In this document: piece after piece, positions 46,230-57,300 of the stretch
Layout of the letters: the number at the start of each line of letters is the position of its first letter
Numbering within the stretch: the first letter of the stretch is position 1
DNA from: Bacteroidota bacterium
GTDB taxonomy: Bacteria; Bacteroidota; Bacteroidia; Bacteroidales; FEN-979
Direction of reading: 5' to 3'
NCBI GenBank assembly: GCA_026391805.1
Contig: JAPLDJ010000018.1
Coordinates: 1-64,000 of the forward strand
Length of the DNA stretch: 64,000 nt
Notes under the pieces: model-generated
Databases searched by the model: none
Seen by the model: only the letters and a program-made list of their open reading frames with translations
Told to the model about the DNA's origin: nothing
Position numbers and translations under genes: made by a program

Positions 46230-49200
46230 CTACTGCGACAGCGTAAACCTCAGCGTAATCCCTCCCTTCGTATTCGACGTCCTGTACTGGTTCGACACAT
46301 AGGGTTGATTGATGACCTTATCGAAATAGAAGCGGATGTTGAACCGCTGGTTAAGGTTATAATCGGCTGTAAAGTTGATGGAGGTAACCTGCTGGCCTGT
46401 GGAGACCTGGTTGATGGCTTCATCGATCCTGCGCAGGTAGGTTTTATTGCGCCGCACAGAGAAATCGGCTTTGAGGTTAAGATCACTCGAATATTTGCTC
46501 TTCTTTCCGGCCAGTCCGAGCGAAATAAAAGAAAGCTTGATATTCTTGAACCTGTAACCCAGTCCGATGACATATTCGTTGCTGAAGATCTCCGTAAGCT
46601 GGTTATTGACAAAGCTGAAGGAAAGGTTACGTCCCCGCTTCCATTCGATGGAAGTGAGAAGGCTGTTCACCCATCCCATGTCGAACTTGATCATGGGGCT
46701 GAATTGTTCAGTAACCGAGATCACGCTGATCTGATCTTTGGGGATGTAATTCCCTGCATTGTCGAGTTGTACAGGATGACTGTCAATTTCCTTGTACTGG
46801 ATGTTCGAAGTAAATGATCCCACCGAATAGGTCGACTGGTAGGCATGCGAGATCGTGAAGGTCCGCAGGATTTTTTTCACTGCCCTGATCTTGGTCAGTC
46901 CGTCGTAAGTAATTCTCCAGTTCGGCAACGGGATGCTCGGAAATGCCCCGAGTCCAACCTTGGAAGGATCTCTCCCCGTATACGCTGCCAGGAAAGCAGT
47001 ATTCAGCACCTCCTGGTCGGTTGCGGTATACCCTGTCGGGAAACCGGTTGAGTCGGTTCCTTTTGACCATGGATTCTGCGCTGCATATCGCTGGGCGATC
47101 AAAAGCCGGGATTCCTTCATTTTTTCAAAGACCGGTGAGATGTTATCACCGCCGGTTTTCGCAAAGCTGGTCCCGATGACGATGTACGACATGGTGAAGG
47201 TTCCGTTGTCCATGGGTGAAAACGAACTGAATCCTCCCAGGGAATCAACATATTTGTAGTATTCCTGGTGAGACTTGGTATAGGTACGGATGGCGTTGAT
47301 CTCGATCTTCAGGTCAGGCAAAGGTTCGAGGGATGCCGTCATGGTCATGTTGTCGTTGTACTTGTTCGCATAAGGCTGCACCAGCAAGGAATCCCGGGTA
47401 AACCACATTCCTCCCCGCTGGCGGATGTCCTTCTGGCTGCCGAATACGTACCCGAGGCCCGGGGCATTCAATGTCCAGTTATTACCCAATGTGTTTGGCT
47501 TCGGGACAAACCCGGGGATCAAGGTGCCATTGCCCTGGGTATAATTGATCCCGACGCTCCGCACCATCATCAGGATGCGCACGGTTCCGTCGAGGAGAAA
47601 TTTACCGAAGTTGAATTTTGGATTCAGCTTGTTCAGACTGTCAATCTTTGCCTGTGTTTTATCCCCTTTTATGTTTTTGCTGGACTGGCTTTGATTCTTT
47701 TTGGCTGCGGTTGAACTGGCCTGGTTGAGTTTTTTCAGGTAGGAATTCTTGTTGTAAAGCGTAATAAAGTTCAGTCTTCCGTTGATAACCGTGGTGTTCG
47801 AATTCTCGATGGTATTTCCGAGACGTTGCTGCAGTGAGACAGGGCTGGCCGTCCAGTGGTAGTTTGCCTGGTAGCCGGCTGTCACCGTGATCCAGTCCAT
47901 GTAAGGGATCTTGGGTATCGGGATGTCATAGGTGCCTGAAAACTGCTGATTATAGTTGTTCATGGTTCCGAAGGAGAAGATCTGATCCCACACCTGCTGC
48001 CTGCTCGAATGGTCGATGGCCCCGGGAGGCTCATTGATATAAGCATTGGCATTGGCAATGAGTGAGAATTTAAGCGATTTTGAAAAATCGTATTTCAGAT
48101 CATATACCCTTGACCAGTCCCATTTCTTGATGTAATATGTTTCCATCGGGATGATGGCCGTGCTCTTGTTCCTGAACTTCCGCTGTTCAAACTCCCGGTT
48201 CATATCCGTCCTGAAGGAGAAAGAACGCGGCAGGTAGTATAAGTTAAAATCGGAGATGATCTTCCATGCTTTGTGACGGCTTAAGAACTTTACTTTTGCC
48301 AGCGGGGTGATGTTTTTCGGGACAGCGGCGTAGTTGTACCCGATTCCTCCGGTATACTTTTTCTGCAGGTCGTATTCGATGTCGGGATTCCGCTGGAAAA
48401 GTTCCGAATAGGCATAGCTGACGTTGAAGTTTTCGATGTCGTAAACCTTTGCCTTCTTGTCGCCAACGCGGTCCTTCCTGACATTCATCAGGTTGAAATT
48501 CCTTCGTTGTGTATACTCTTCGGATGTGGCGCGCACCGAATCTTTCTGGGCCTTTGTTTCAAAGGTACTCAGGTTCTCTGAAAAGAGGATATCCGGGTTG
48601 AGGGGATCGTACTTCGGCGTGCTTTTTATCATTGAATAGTCAAAATGCATGGGGATGCGGATGCCGGATTTCTCCGGGAAGAATTTCCCAAGTTCAAGGT
48701 CTGTATCGAACCCGAAGCCGGTGGTTGTTTTCAACGCCCGCTGTGTCTGTTTTTCTTCGATGGTCCCGAACCCGCTGCTGTAATATTCGCCGTTCAACTG
48801 GATCCGGCCAAGGTCGGCAAGGTCGGCTGCAACCCGTGCAGTGGCGGCCCATCCGCCCTGTTTGTTGAAATCGGTCAGCCGCAATTCATCCACCCAGATC
48901 TCCGCACATTTTGCCTGGCCGTCATCATTCGTCGACTGGCTGTTCTTTTTCGGGTTCCGGATCCCGATCATGATGGATTTTACATCGCTGATGGAGGGAG
49001 ATCCGATGACCGTGATATGGTTATTCCCGTCGTTCTCAACATAGGGTGTGGAGGAGGTGATGTTATTCCCGGCCCTTCGCATCGCCACGTTCCTGTCCTC
49101 TTTGGTCTGCACCAACCGGTCCAGGTCGACGTTAAATGCATTGGATTCGGGCCATATTCCATCGGGGTTGGTTGTTCCGGTGCCCCACGGGGTAAACGTC

Positions 49201-52200
49201 AGCGGGATTTCATATTCATAATAGTTCTGGGTAAAGTCAGAACCTACACGCATGAAGATCGTCAGGTCGCCGTTTTTGATGCTCTGGCTCTGGATCGATT
49301 GCTCGGCATGAACAAACATCTGCAACCGTTTGAACTGGCGGAAATCGAATTCGCAGGTTTTGAAAGCGGCACGTGCATCCCCGTCAATCAGGTTACAGAC
49401 CTTCAGGACCATGGATTGCTCGTTGAGTTGCTGCTGGTTGGTCGATCCCCAGTTTGTCTCACGGGTGATCCCCGGAGGCATCACGTAAGGAATGGGTTGT
49501 TTGCTTCCGTTTTCTTCAATGCTGACCGTAGCGACGTCGAAGGTCGTCTGGTTTTCGTTGTTATCAGGGATATACTCTCCCGGCTGCAGCAGGTCGTAGT
49601 CATATTTTCTCCATTCCCCACGGGAGAGTTCCAGGGTTGCAAAGCGGCACACGATGTTTTTGCTGAATCCCTTGAAGAACATGCGGAGGAAACGGATGGA
49701 GGTAAAGCCCTGCATGTTTCCTACGGTTTTATCCGGTTGACGAATCGGGATCTTGAACTGGTACCACTTTACGTTTCCCCGCTGACCATCAGCCAGCGGT
49801 ATATCGATTGCACGGTACACATTCGTGATGTAATTCTGACCCGGCTTCATTTTGTCGGGACTCAGGTGGACGACATACTGGTAATATCGTTCGGCTTCAC
49901 TCAGGGTGTTGTCATGATTGATATCCTCAACATTCGGGAGGGTGGTCGACATGGTCGGATATTTTTCCGGCGAATTATCGGCTGCCGGTGAGTTGCCTTC
50001 CACCCCCGTATATTGCTTATACCGTTCAAGAACGCTTGAATACTGGGATTCATTGTCATAATCGGTTCCCCTGAAATAATGAAAATCATCGGCCGAGGCG
50101 TCCTGAAGCGCAAGCTGATAAGCACTTGAATTCACGCCATATACGGTAGCAATTTTTTGCAGGTAGGTCGTATCAAAGAACAGCCGTTCGTCATTATCGC
50201 TCAGTCCGTCGTATCCGACATCCTGGTACTGGCGGGAACCCGGTGAATTATCAAAGGCATCCACCAGCGACTGTACCGAAGGAACCCTGCCCCAGATGGT
50301 GGTATCAACATTGATCACCGTGCCGGTGGCGGGCAATCCGTTCTCATAGGATTTTCTTCCATCCCGCAGAATATCTTCGGAAATATCCCCCAGGTTGAAA
50401 TAGAGGTCACCGGAAATGGTCGAATCACTCGTAAAGGGATCCATCATCCAGAATTCAATGTACTGGATGTTGGTGGCATCAAAATCGCTTGTCTCTACCT
50501 TCCGCATCATACCTCCCCAGCGGGTTTCAGGCATTTGCAGGGTCCCGTCATTGGCGAGTCCCTTCGAAAAGGAAGTCGGTCTCACATCATAATTGTAGGG
50601 TCCCCGGTCGGCGGGATAATAGGCCAGGTTCAGAACGGCAAGGTTTACAGGAATACCGTTCAGGGGCTGTTTGTTCGGAAAAACTTCAGTCTCCCAAACC
50701 TGCCTGACCTCATTTTTTGAAAGTTCCGTATTGGTTACATTGGGTGGAATGAGGTTCTGGTTCTTGTCATAAAACAAGGGGTCGATGATGTACCAGGACA
50801 ATTTTGCACGGTTAAAGCCATAGGTCAGTCCGGTTCCGGATGCAGCCTCGGGGAACATCGAAAGGGATGTTTGTCCCTGTGGCGTGCTGGAAAGAAACCA
50901 GGTTCCGGTATTCTTGAGATCAATGGTGGAGCGGGCTCCTTCGAAATCGTCGATGTAAGAGGTCCCGGCACTCCCGATGGATTTGGAATGACCCGGGATG
51001 AACTGGGCGAATTCAGCGTCGACCGCCACCCTTGAAACCGCCTTGGTATGGATGAGGGGCAGCGCGTCAACTATCCTGGTGATGAGCCTTGAATCGGTGC
51101 GGTACATCAGGTTGATCCCCCACATGGTATTGGAGATCGGTTCATCGCCGTAATTGACTTTCTCCGTCAGCGGCCGTTCATTCAGGTTGAGTACGGTACC
51201 TCCGATGACGAAATCCTTGTTGACCTTGTAATCCAGGTGAGCCCCGATCAGCCGCTTGGTCTGGATATTGAACATCTGGGTGCTTTCCAGCGAGATGTTG
51301 ATCGGTGTCCCGGAATTGAGGATCCCTTCATTGATGATACGTACCCTTCCAAGGGTATAATCAACGGTATAATCAACGTTCTCCTGCAGCTGAACTCCGC
51401 CTGCCGTCACCCTTACGGAGCCTTGCGGAACATTCAGCGCATTCAGCGATATTTCGGATCCGGTCGAGGATTTGAAGAATCCGTCCAGGAGAAATTTATT
51501 CTTGTCGGGATATTGCTTCGCCATGGTCCGGGTGACCGTGTAAAGAGAGTCGAAGCAATATTTACTGGCCAGTTCCAGCGATTGCTTGGGATTCATCGGA
51601 TCATAGATGGAATCCCGCAGATCCTGTCCGAAAGGCTCAAGAACCGTAAAGAAGATCCTTCCGTTGGAGGCCTGTACGGTTCCGCCCTGGGTGGCTGCTG
51701 CATCGATAAAATCGAACATCCCGTCGGAGGGAGGATTCATCTGCTGGTTCAGGTTGTCGAAATTCAGAACCCGTAACAGGGGTACGCCGCTGATCCTTCC
51801 TTCGGTAATGTATGCCGTGGGAACGCCGTTCTTGTTTCCTGAATAGAGGATGTTCAGGTTGAAATCCGTGTTCTGAACCTGGTAGGCACCCAATGAGTAG
51901 ACATTTTTCATCATCAGGTTCCACATGGGGATCCGGGTGTTCAGCGCCGTGCTTTTCAGCAGTTTTATGATCAGGCAGCTGGGTGAGTTGATCCCCTGGT
52001 TCGAAAATTCACCGACCTGGTATACCGTTGTATCTCCTACAACCTGGTACTGGTAAGCCACACCAAGCACCTGGTCGGAGTTCAGCGTCGTGTTCAGCGA
52101 AATGAAACCCAGCTTTGAGTTAAATGAAAATTCTGATGGAAGAAGTTTACGCGCACTCTCCACCTTTTCAAAATCCTGGCCTGCCGTCAGTCCGAACGTA

Positions 52201-53480
52201 CGGGTCAGGTAATCGCTGACTTTGTTAATGTTCCTGACGTTGGCGGTATCGGCCGGTGTGGGCATGATCACATGCAGAAGATCATTTGAATAATTTGAAG
52301 GAAATGTTTTACCGGGAGTGCCATGGAACACCATCTTGTTGTAAGGATTATTTTCTCCGAGATCCATAAACGCCACGATGTTGCGGTTATCCGTAACAGC
52401 AGCGCCTATGTTGGTCACCCAGACTTCCACCCTGAGAATGTTGATGCTCGATGAGACCACCGGGAGGGTCTTGAGGGCGGGCTTAAAGTTGTCGCGGAAT
52501 TTCTGTGCAACAAAGAAGTGGCGGTATTCTTCGTACTCATCGGCACGGATCGAGAACTTCGTGGTTTGTGCATTGCCCTGAACGGTAATGTTCTTGGTTT
52601 CACTTTTCTGCTGGGAATAGAGGGCGGTCAGGGTGAGCCTTCCGAACCGAAGCTTCGTCTTGATCCCGAAAAGGTTCTCGGTCCCGCGGATCAGGGTGCT
52701 GTTCAGCGGCAGGTTGACATCCCCTCCTTCGATCAGCTGGATGATGTCATCTTCCTTGCCTTCGTATTTCAGCTTTAATTTATTTTCAAATTCAAAGGTC
52801 GCCTCGGTATTGTAGTTGACCTTGAATTCGATCTTGTCGCCGATCTTGGCGAGCACGTTCATCTGGATCTTCTCGTTGAAATCGAAGTTGGTCTGCCTCC
52901 GCTGATGGGTATTCAGCATCGGGTCATCACGCCGGTTCGAAACGATCCCGAAGGTGATCTCGGCCGATCCTTGCGGGCGGATATCCACCGTGTTATTTCC
53001 GAAAATGGTCTCAAATACCTTGCCCCCGATGTGCAGTTTGGGAATAACTCCCTTGTTGTTATCAATACTGGCCGCTTCCGCACGCTCTTTCCAGTACCGT
53101 TTCAGCATCTGCTGGCTGTCCTCCGACTGGTACTCCTCAAAACTCATCGTTTGGGGCACCCGGTAGGTTATGTTCCCGATCTTGTAGATCCTGTAATACT
53201 GATGGGTCACCGGGTCGTATTCCACGACAGTGTTGACGTTGGAAGGATCTTTGAGGTAAAGTCCGTTTGAACCGGAGGATCCCGGCGGAGCATTCTGGTC
53301 ATTGAAAGGATACCGCAGCTTGATGGTATCGCCTTTCGGCAAACTGTCGGGCGGGGCGCCGGCCAGCAGGAAGGGATCATCCCGGTAATCTCCGTGAAGG
53401 GAAAAAGCGTAAGAAGCCCCCGGGAAGACAGCGAAAAGGAAGACGAAAAAGTACCCTAGGATGTAATTGTTAATTCTCAC
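46230..53480 (-). CDS. sprA: T9SS outer-membrane translocon SprA (Sov)
   Basis: 2416 residues, the expected size for SprA. Signal peptide (1-25, ending SYAF), then LRYPFNDQNAPPGSSGSNGLYLKDPSNV and two long SprA-type repeats of outer-membrane strands and lids. Typical phrases: PQGSAEITFGIVSNRRDDP, EDDIIQLIEGGDVNLPLNSTLI, GSAGTSYIDDFEGARSTIDL, AEIWVDELRLTDFNKQGGWAATARV, SISLARFG-type barrel end (RTSNTKGGITLRFTLSQ). SprA is the giant beta-barrel through which T9SS cargo crosses the outer membrane and is needed for gliding in gliding species. The cargo genes at 6044, 17525, 54336 and perhaps 60229 fit this role. ruvA is directly upstream on the same strand. Confidence 0.96.
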   Translation of the reverse strand: MRINNYILGYFFVFLFAVFPGASYAFSLHGDYRDDPFLLAGAPPDSLPKGDTIKLRYPFNDQNAPPGSSGSNGLYLKDPSNVNTVVEYDPVTHQYYRIYKIGNITYRVPQTMSFEEYQSEDSQQMLKRYWKERAEAASIDNNKGVIPKLHIGGKVFETIFGNNTVDIRPQGSAEITFGIVSNRRDDPMLNTHQRRQTNFDFNEKIQMNVLAKIGDKIEFKVNYNTEATFEFENKLKLKYEGKEDDIIQLIEGGDVNLPLNSTLIRGTENLFGIKTKLRFGRLTLTALYSQQKSETKNITVQGNAQTTKFSIRADEYEEYRHFFVAQKFRDNFKPALKTLPVVSSSINILRVEVWVTNIGAAVTDNRNIVAFMDLGENNPYNKMVFHGTPGKTFPSNYSNDLLHVIMPTPADTANVRNINKVSDYLTRTFGLTAGQDFEKVESARKLLPSEFSFNSKLGFISLNTTLNSDQVLGVAYQYQVVGDTTVYQVGEFSNQGINSPSCLIIKLLKSTALNTRIPMWNLMMKNVYSLGAYQVQNTDFNLNILYSGNKNGVPTAYITEGRISGVPLLRVLNFDNLNQQMNPPSDGMFDFIDAAATQGGTVQASNGRIFFTVLEPFGQDLRDSIYDPMNPKQSLELASKYCFDSLYTVTRTMAKQYPDKNKFLLDGFFKSSTGSEISLNALNVPQGSVRVTAGGVQLQENVDYTVDYTLGRVRIINEGILNSGTPINISLESTQMFNIQTKRLIGAHLDYKVNKDFVIGGTVLNLNERPLTEKVNYGDEPISNTMWGINLMYRTDSRLITRIVDALPLIHTKAVSRVAVDAEFAQFIPGHSKSIGSAGTSYIDDFEGARSTIDLKNTGTWFLSSTPQGQTSLSMFPEAASGTGLTYGFNRAKLSWYIIDPLFYDKNQNLIPPNVTNTELSKNEVRQVWETEVFPNKQPLNGIPVNLAVLNLAYYPADRGPYNYDVRPTSFSKGLANDGTLQMPETRWGGMMRKVETSDFDATNIQYIEFWMMDPFTSDSTISGDLYFNLGDISEDILRDGRKSYENGLPATGTVINVDTTIWGRVPSVQSLVDAFDNSPGSRQYQDVGYDGLSDNDERLFFDTTYLQKIATVYGVNSSAYQLALQDASADDFHYFRGTDYDNESQYSSVLERYKQYTGVEGNSPAADNSPEKYPTMSTTLPNVEDINHDNTLSEAERYYQYVVHLSPDKMKPGQNYITNVYRAIDIPLADGQRGNVKWYQFKIPIRQPDKTVGNMQGFTSIRFLRMFFKGFSKNIVCRFATLELSRGEWRKYDYDLLQPGEYIPDNNENQTTFDVATVSIEENGSKQPIPYVMPPGITRETNWGSTNQQQLNEQSMVLKVCNLIDGDARAAFKTCEFDFRQFKRLQMFVHAEQSIQSQSIKNGDLTIFMRVGSDFTQNYYEYEIPLTFTPWGTGTTNPDGIWPESNAFNVDLDRLVQTKEDRNVAMRRAGNNITSSTPYVENDGNNHITVIGSPSISDVKSIMIGIRNPKKNSQSTNDDGQAKCAEIWVDELRLTDFNKQGGWAATARVAADLADLGRIQLNGEYYSSGFGTIEEKQTQRALKTTTGFGFDTDLELGKFFPEKSGIRIPMHFDYSMIKSTPKYDPLNPDILFSENLSTFETKAQKDSVRATSEEYTQRRNFNLMNVRKDRVGDKKAKVYDIENFNVSYAYSELFQRNPDIEYDLQKKYTGGIGYNYAAVPKNITPLAKVKFLSRHKAWKIISDFNLYYLPRSFSFRTDMNREFEQRKFRNKSTAIIPMETYYIKKWDWSRVYDLKYDFSKSLKFSLIANANAYINEPPGAIDHSSRQQVWDQIFSFGTMNNYNQQFSGTYDIPIPKIPYMDWITVTAGYQANYHWTASPVSLQQRLGNTIENSNTTVINGRLNFITLYNKNSYLKKLNQASSTAAKKNQSQSSKNIKGDKTQAKIDSLNKLNPKFNFGKFLLDGTVRILMMVRSVGINYTQGNGTLIPGFVPKPNTLGNNWTLNAPGLGYVFGSQKDIRQRGGMWFTRDSLLVQPYANKYNDNMTMTASLEPLPDLKIEINAIRTYTKSHQEYYKYVDSLGGFSSFSPMDNGTFTMSYIVIGTSFAKTGGDNISPVFEKMKESRLLIAQRYAAQNPWSKGTDSTGFPTGYTATDQEVLNTAFLAAYTGRDPSKVGLGAFPSIPLPNWRITYDGLTKIRAVKKILRTFTISHAYQSTYSVGSFTSNIQYKEIDSHPVQLDNAGNYIPKDQISVISVTEQFSPMIKFDMGWVNSLLTSIEWKRGRNLSFSFVNNQLTEIFSNEYVIGLGYRFKNIKLSFISLGLAGKKSKYSSDLNLKADFSVRRNKTYLRRIDEAINQVSTGQQVTSINFTADYNLNQRFNIRFYFDKVINQPYVSNQYRTSNTKGGITLRFTLSQ

Positions 53481-53541
53481 TCAATCCCGTATTCTTTGTT
53501 GTTGAATTGGAGGAAAAACTGAATCAGGACATGCTGCCGTT

Positions 53542-54126
53542 TTATAAAATTTTCAACGCATGCCTGATCAATTGTTCCACCGGTAAAGCCGAGCCTTCTT
53601 TCTCGATAACTTTAGTCAGTGCCTTCTCAGCCATCATTTTTGAAAAGCCGAGAATTATCAATCCTGATAACGCTTCTTCTTTCTTCGTATTGTATCCGCC
53701 GGGCAATTTTTCATACGGGATTAAGTCTTTCGAAAGTTTATCCTTCAGGTCGATGATCAGCCGCTGGGCAGTTTTCGAACCGATGCCCTTGATGCTTTGC
53801 AGCAATGGTGCATTCCCCTGGACAATGGCCTGGGCAACTTCCGAAGGATGGACGGATGAAAGGATCATCCGTGCAGTATTCGGCCCGACGCCGGAAACGC
53901 TGATCAGGTGCCGGAAAAGTTCCCGTTCCTCGGCATCCGCAAATCCGTAAAGCATCATGGCATCTTCACGCACCACGAGGTGAGTAAACAACATGCAGTT
54001 CTCCTCTTCCTTGAGCTGGGAATAGGTATGCAGCGAAATGTTCAGCAGGTACCCAATTCCATTCGCTTCAATCACCGCATAAGCGGGATTCCGTTCAGTC
54101 AGTCTTCCTTTGATGAATTCGTACAT
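53542..54126 (-). CDS. ruvA: Holliday junction branch migration protein RuvA
   Basis: 194 residues. It binds four-way junctions and loads RuvB. OB-fold domain (MYEFIKGRLTERNPAYAVIEANGIGYLLNIS), two helix-hairpin-helix motifs (LISVSGVGPNTARMILSS and LQSIKGIGSKTAQRLIIDLKDKL) and the RuvB-contacting C-terminal domain (EALSGLIILGFSKMMAEKALTKV). A -7 box lies at 54162-54169. Confidence 0.95.
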   Translation of the reverse strand: MYEFIKGRLTERNPAYAVIEANGIGYLLNISLHTYSQLKEEENCMLFTHLVVREDAMMLYGFADAEERELFRHLISVSGVGPNTARMILSSVHPSEVAQAIVQGNAPLLQSIKGIGSKTAQRLIIDLKDKLSKDLIPYEKLPGGYNTKKEEALSGLIILGFSKMMAEKALTKVIEKEGSALPVEQLIRHALKIL

Positions 54127-54161
54127 TTTAAGGTAATATTTTTTCAGCCTTGTTTATAAGG

Positions 54162-54169
54162 CAAAAGTA
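54162..54169 (-). promoter_or_regulatory. -7 box TACTTTTG for ruvA
   Basis: Exact TAnnTTTG match on the minus strand, 35 nt upstream of the ruvA start; it may also serve sprA downstream (62 bp between the genes). Confidence 0.5.
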
Positions 54170-54235
54170 AGAATTTTCAGGTTAGATAATGAAATGATAT
54201 GGAGGACGTAAATAGGGGTGGTTAACCCATATGAA

Positions 54236-54312
54236 ACTGGTGAATTGGCGAACTTGCGAATTGGTGAGCATTATTTTACTCGCCAGTTCACCAGATCACG
54301 AGTTCACCAATT
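54236..54312. repeat. Imperfect inverted repeat of GGTGAATTGGCGAAC units
   Basis: Left part actggtgaattggcgaactt, then gcgaattggtgag; right part ctcgccagttcaccagatca, then cgagttcaccaatt. The two parts are approximate reverse complements around an AT-rich centre. Located between the giant cargo gene end and ruvA; it could also act as a terminator for the cargo gene. Confidence 0.5.
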
Positions 54313-54335
54313 AATATAACTCGTCAGCTCGTCAA

Positions 54336-57300
54336 CTACTTATTGACAACAATCTTCTTTACCACCTGGTTAAGGCTGTTTTCAAAGATCACAGTGTAAA
54401 CCCCGTTCGGTACCGGCCTTAGGTCGATCACTTTGCTTGTTGAACTGTTCAATTCCACGTTCTTCTCTTCCCAGATCTTTACACCGATGTTGTTGAACAC
54501 GCTGATGGTGTATGTTTCAGATGAAGTTCCGGAGAAGGTGACGGTGAACTTTCCGTCGTTGGGCACCGGGTATATTTTTATTGATGATGATGTATGATTA
54601 TCGATCCCAACTACAAGGATCCAGTGATTTGATGTATCCGAAGAACAACCGTTAAGTGTTACTATTGTCCAGTATACACCTTGTCCTGTCAGGGATGCGT
54701 CATAGGTCTGCGCAGTAGCACCAGGGATGGGTACTCCCGTTCCGGACCAGGTAGCGGAATAATACCACTGGTTTCCTAATGGTGCGCTGCTGTAAAGCAT
54801 GTAACCTATATTGGTGACTACGGGAGTGGGCGGAATCGGGTTTACCGTAACATTGAAGTCAGGTGATGCTGCCCCGCTTCCGCAGGCGTTGGTGCCGAAA
54901 ACACGGATGATCCCTGAAACGGCAGCTGCAGTGAAATCAACAGTGATAGTGTTTGCAACAGCGCTGACCATGGTAACCCCGATGGGCAGTGTCCATGTAT
55001 AGCCGGTAGCTCCTGTAACGGGCGGGACAGAATAAAGCACTCCCGTCTCACCCTCGCAGACCGAAGCAGGACCTGAGATGGTCCCCGCCGCAGCAGGAAG
55101 AGCCGTAACTGTAACGGCAAATGGGGCAGAAGTGGTTCCGTTCCCGCACATGTTGTTGCCATATACGGTGATGTTCCCGTTGGATGCATTGGCCGCATAA
55201 TTCACCGTGATGGTATTTGTGCCTGCCCCGGAAGCCATGGCTGCACCTGCGGGAAGTGTCCATATATAAGTGACTGCACCTGTGATGACAGGCGTGGAAT
55301 AAGCAACTCCGTTAGCTCCTCCGCAAACTGCAGCCGTACCGGTGATGGAACCGGCAGAACCCGGAAGCGGGTTAACCGTCACGTTGAACTGTGTCGGAGC
55401 GGGAGCCGAACATCCGGAAGGATTGGTGTAGTTCACGCTGATCCATTGTGCACCCGAACCGATCCATGAAACGGTTACAGCATTGGTGCCTGAACCAAAG
55501 TTGATGATGCCACCCGGCGAAATGGTCCAGTTGTACGCGGTCATGCCTGCCTGGGTGGTATAGGTGCAATAACCTGAATTGACACAAAGGCTGTTCGGAC
55601 CGATGATGGTCGGGGTAGCACCGCTGTTAACAGTAACCGGATAGGTCACTGCTGCTGCAGCGGTACACCCGTTGGCATTGGTATAGTTTACAGAAACCGA
55701 TTGTGCACCGGTGTTGTTCCATGTCACGGTGATGGCATTGGTACCGGTGCCGGCTGTTATGGATCCGCCCGCAGAAATGGTCCATGTATACCCTGTCATA
55801 CCAGCCTGGGTTGAATAAATAAGTCCGGGATAATTGCTGCAGGCAGGATTCGGACCGATGATGGTCGGAGCCGGCAATGGATTGACCGTAACATTATAAA
55901 CAGTTGGAGAAATTGCCCAGCATCCGGCAGCCGTCTTGTAGTTGACCGTAACGGTCTTGGCTCCTGTGGTGGACCAGGTAACGGTGATGGCATTGGTTCC
56001 GCCTCCGGCTGTAACTGCACCCCCGGCAGAAACGGTCCAGGTATAGTTGCTCATGCCGGTCTGTGTGGTATAAACGTTCCCGGCGCTGTTCACGCAAACC
56101 GAAGCAGGTCCGGTGATGGTAGGTGTTGCAGGAGAATTCACGCTGACAGCCAGCATGGATGGGGCTCCGTTACCGCACGGTGCCGTCCCGTATACGAACA
56201 TATAACCCGGGGCAGCGTTGTATGCATAGCTTACCGTAATTGTATTGGTTCCTGCTCCGGCCGTAATGGTTCCGCCAATCGGAAGTGTCCATACATAGCC
56301 GGTGGCATTCGGAATGGTTACTGTATAAACATAACCTGATCCGCCCTGGCAGACCTGTGTAGGTCCGGTGATCGGACCTGCTGGACCTGCAACAGGGCAT
56401 CCTGTTGTAAAGGTCATGTCGTTACCGCAGGTGGAGCCGTTTGCATTGGTTCCGCAAACCCTGAAGTGATAGGTTGCTCCGATGGAAAGCCCGATGATAT
56501 TTGAATTTACAAGAGTGGCGGCATTCCCGGTCACAGGACTGGGTACACCGGGAACAGTCGTTCCATAGGTAGTAGTCAATCCATAATCAAAGGTTACCGT
56601 GGTTGAAGCGCAATTTGCGGTGATGGTCCCGTTCAGCGTTGCAACTGTTGGCCCTATGGCAGTTGCAGGCGTAGTCGTTGCATATGGAGCTGCGGCCGCC
56701 GTGGTGAAGGTAAGATCGTTTCCGTATGCAGTGCCGCCTGTATTGGTGGCATACACCCTGTAATGATAAAGCGTACATGGCATCAGCGCGGTAATGATGC
56801 AGGAAACTGATGTAACTGAATTTCCGGTGACAGGAGAAGGTGTTCCTGCAGCCGTATTTCCGTATGTTGTCGTCAAACCATAGTCAAAAAATACGGTCGA
56901 AGAAGAGCCATTTGCGTTGACTGTTCCATTCAGTGTTGCCAGGGTTGCAGTAACCCCGGTAGCTGCAGTGGTAACAACTGTAGGTGGGCTCGAAAGCGTT
57001 ATGAAGGTCAGATCACTTCCGTAAACCGTGACACCGCCGCTGACCCCCTTTGCCCTGAAATGGTAAAGTGTATTGCCGGTAAGACCTGCTGCAGCTCCTG
57101 TGAACCCGGTTACGGTCGTCCCCGTAACCGTTGGCGGAACACCGGCAATGGATGTGCCGTAGTTCGTGGTCAGCCCGTAATCATACCCTGAGGTCACGGT
57201 CGCGTTGCTGGCATTTATTGTTCCGTTCAGGGTGGCTGAAGTACCCAGGATGGCCGTTGCGGCACTGGTGGTCACGATCTGGTTTGCCGAAAATTCGTAT

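Noticed and set aside
48645-49991. 448-codon plus-strand open frame opposite sprA
   Set aside because: Shadow of the sprA reading frame; the minus strand codes a well-supported SprA and the plus translation has no recognisable motif.
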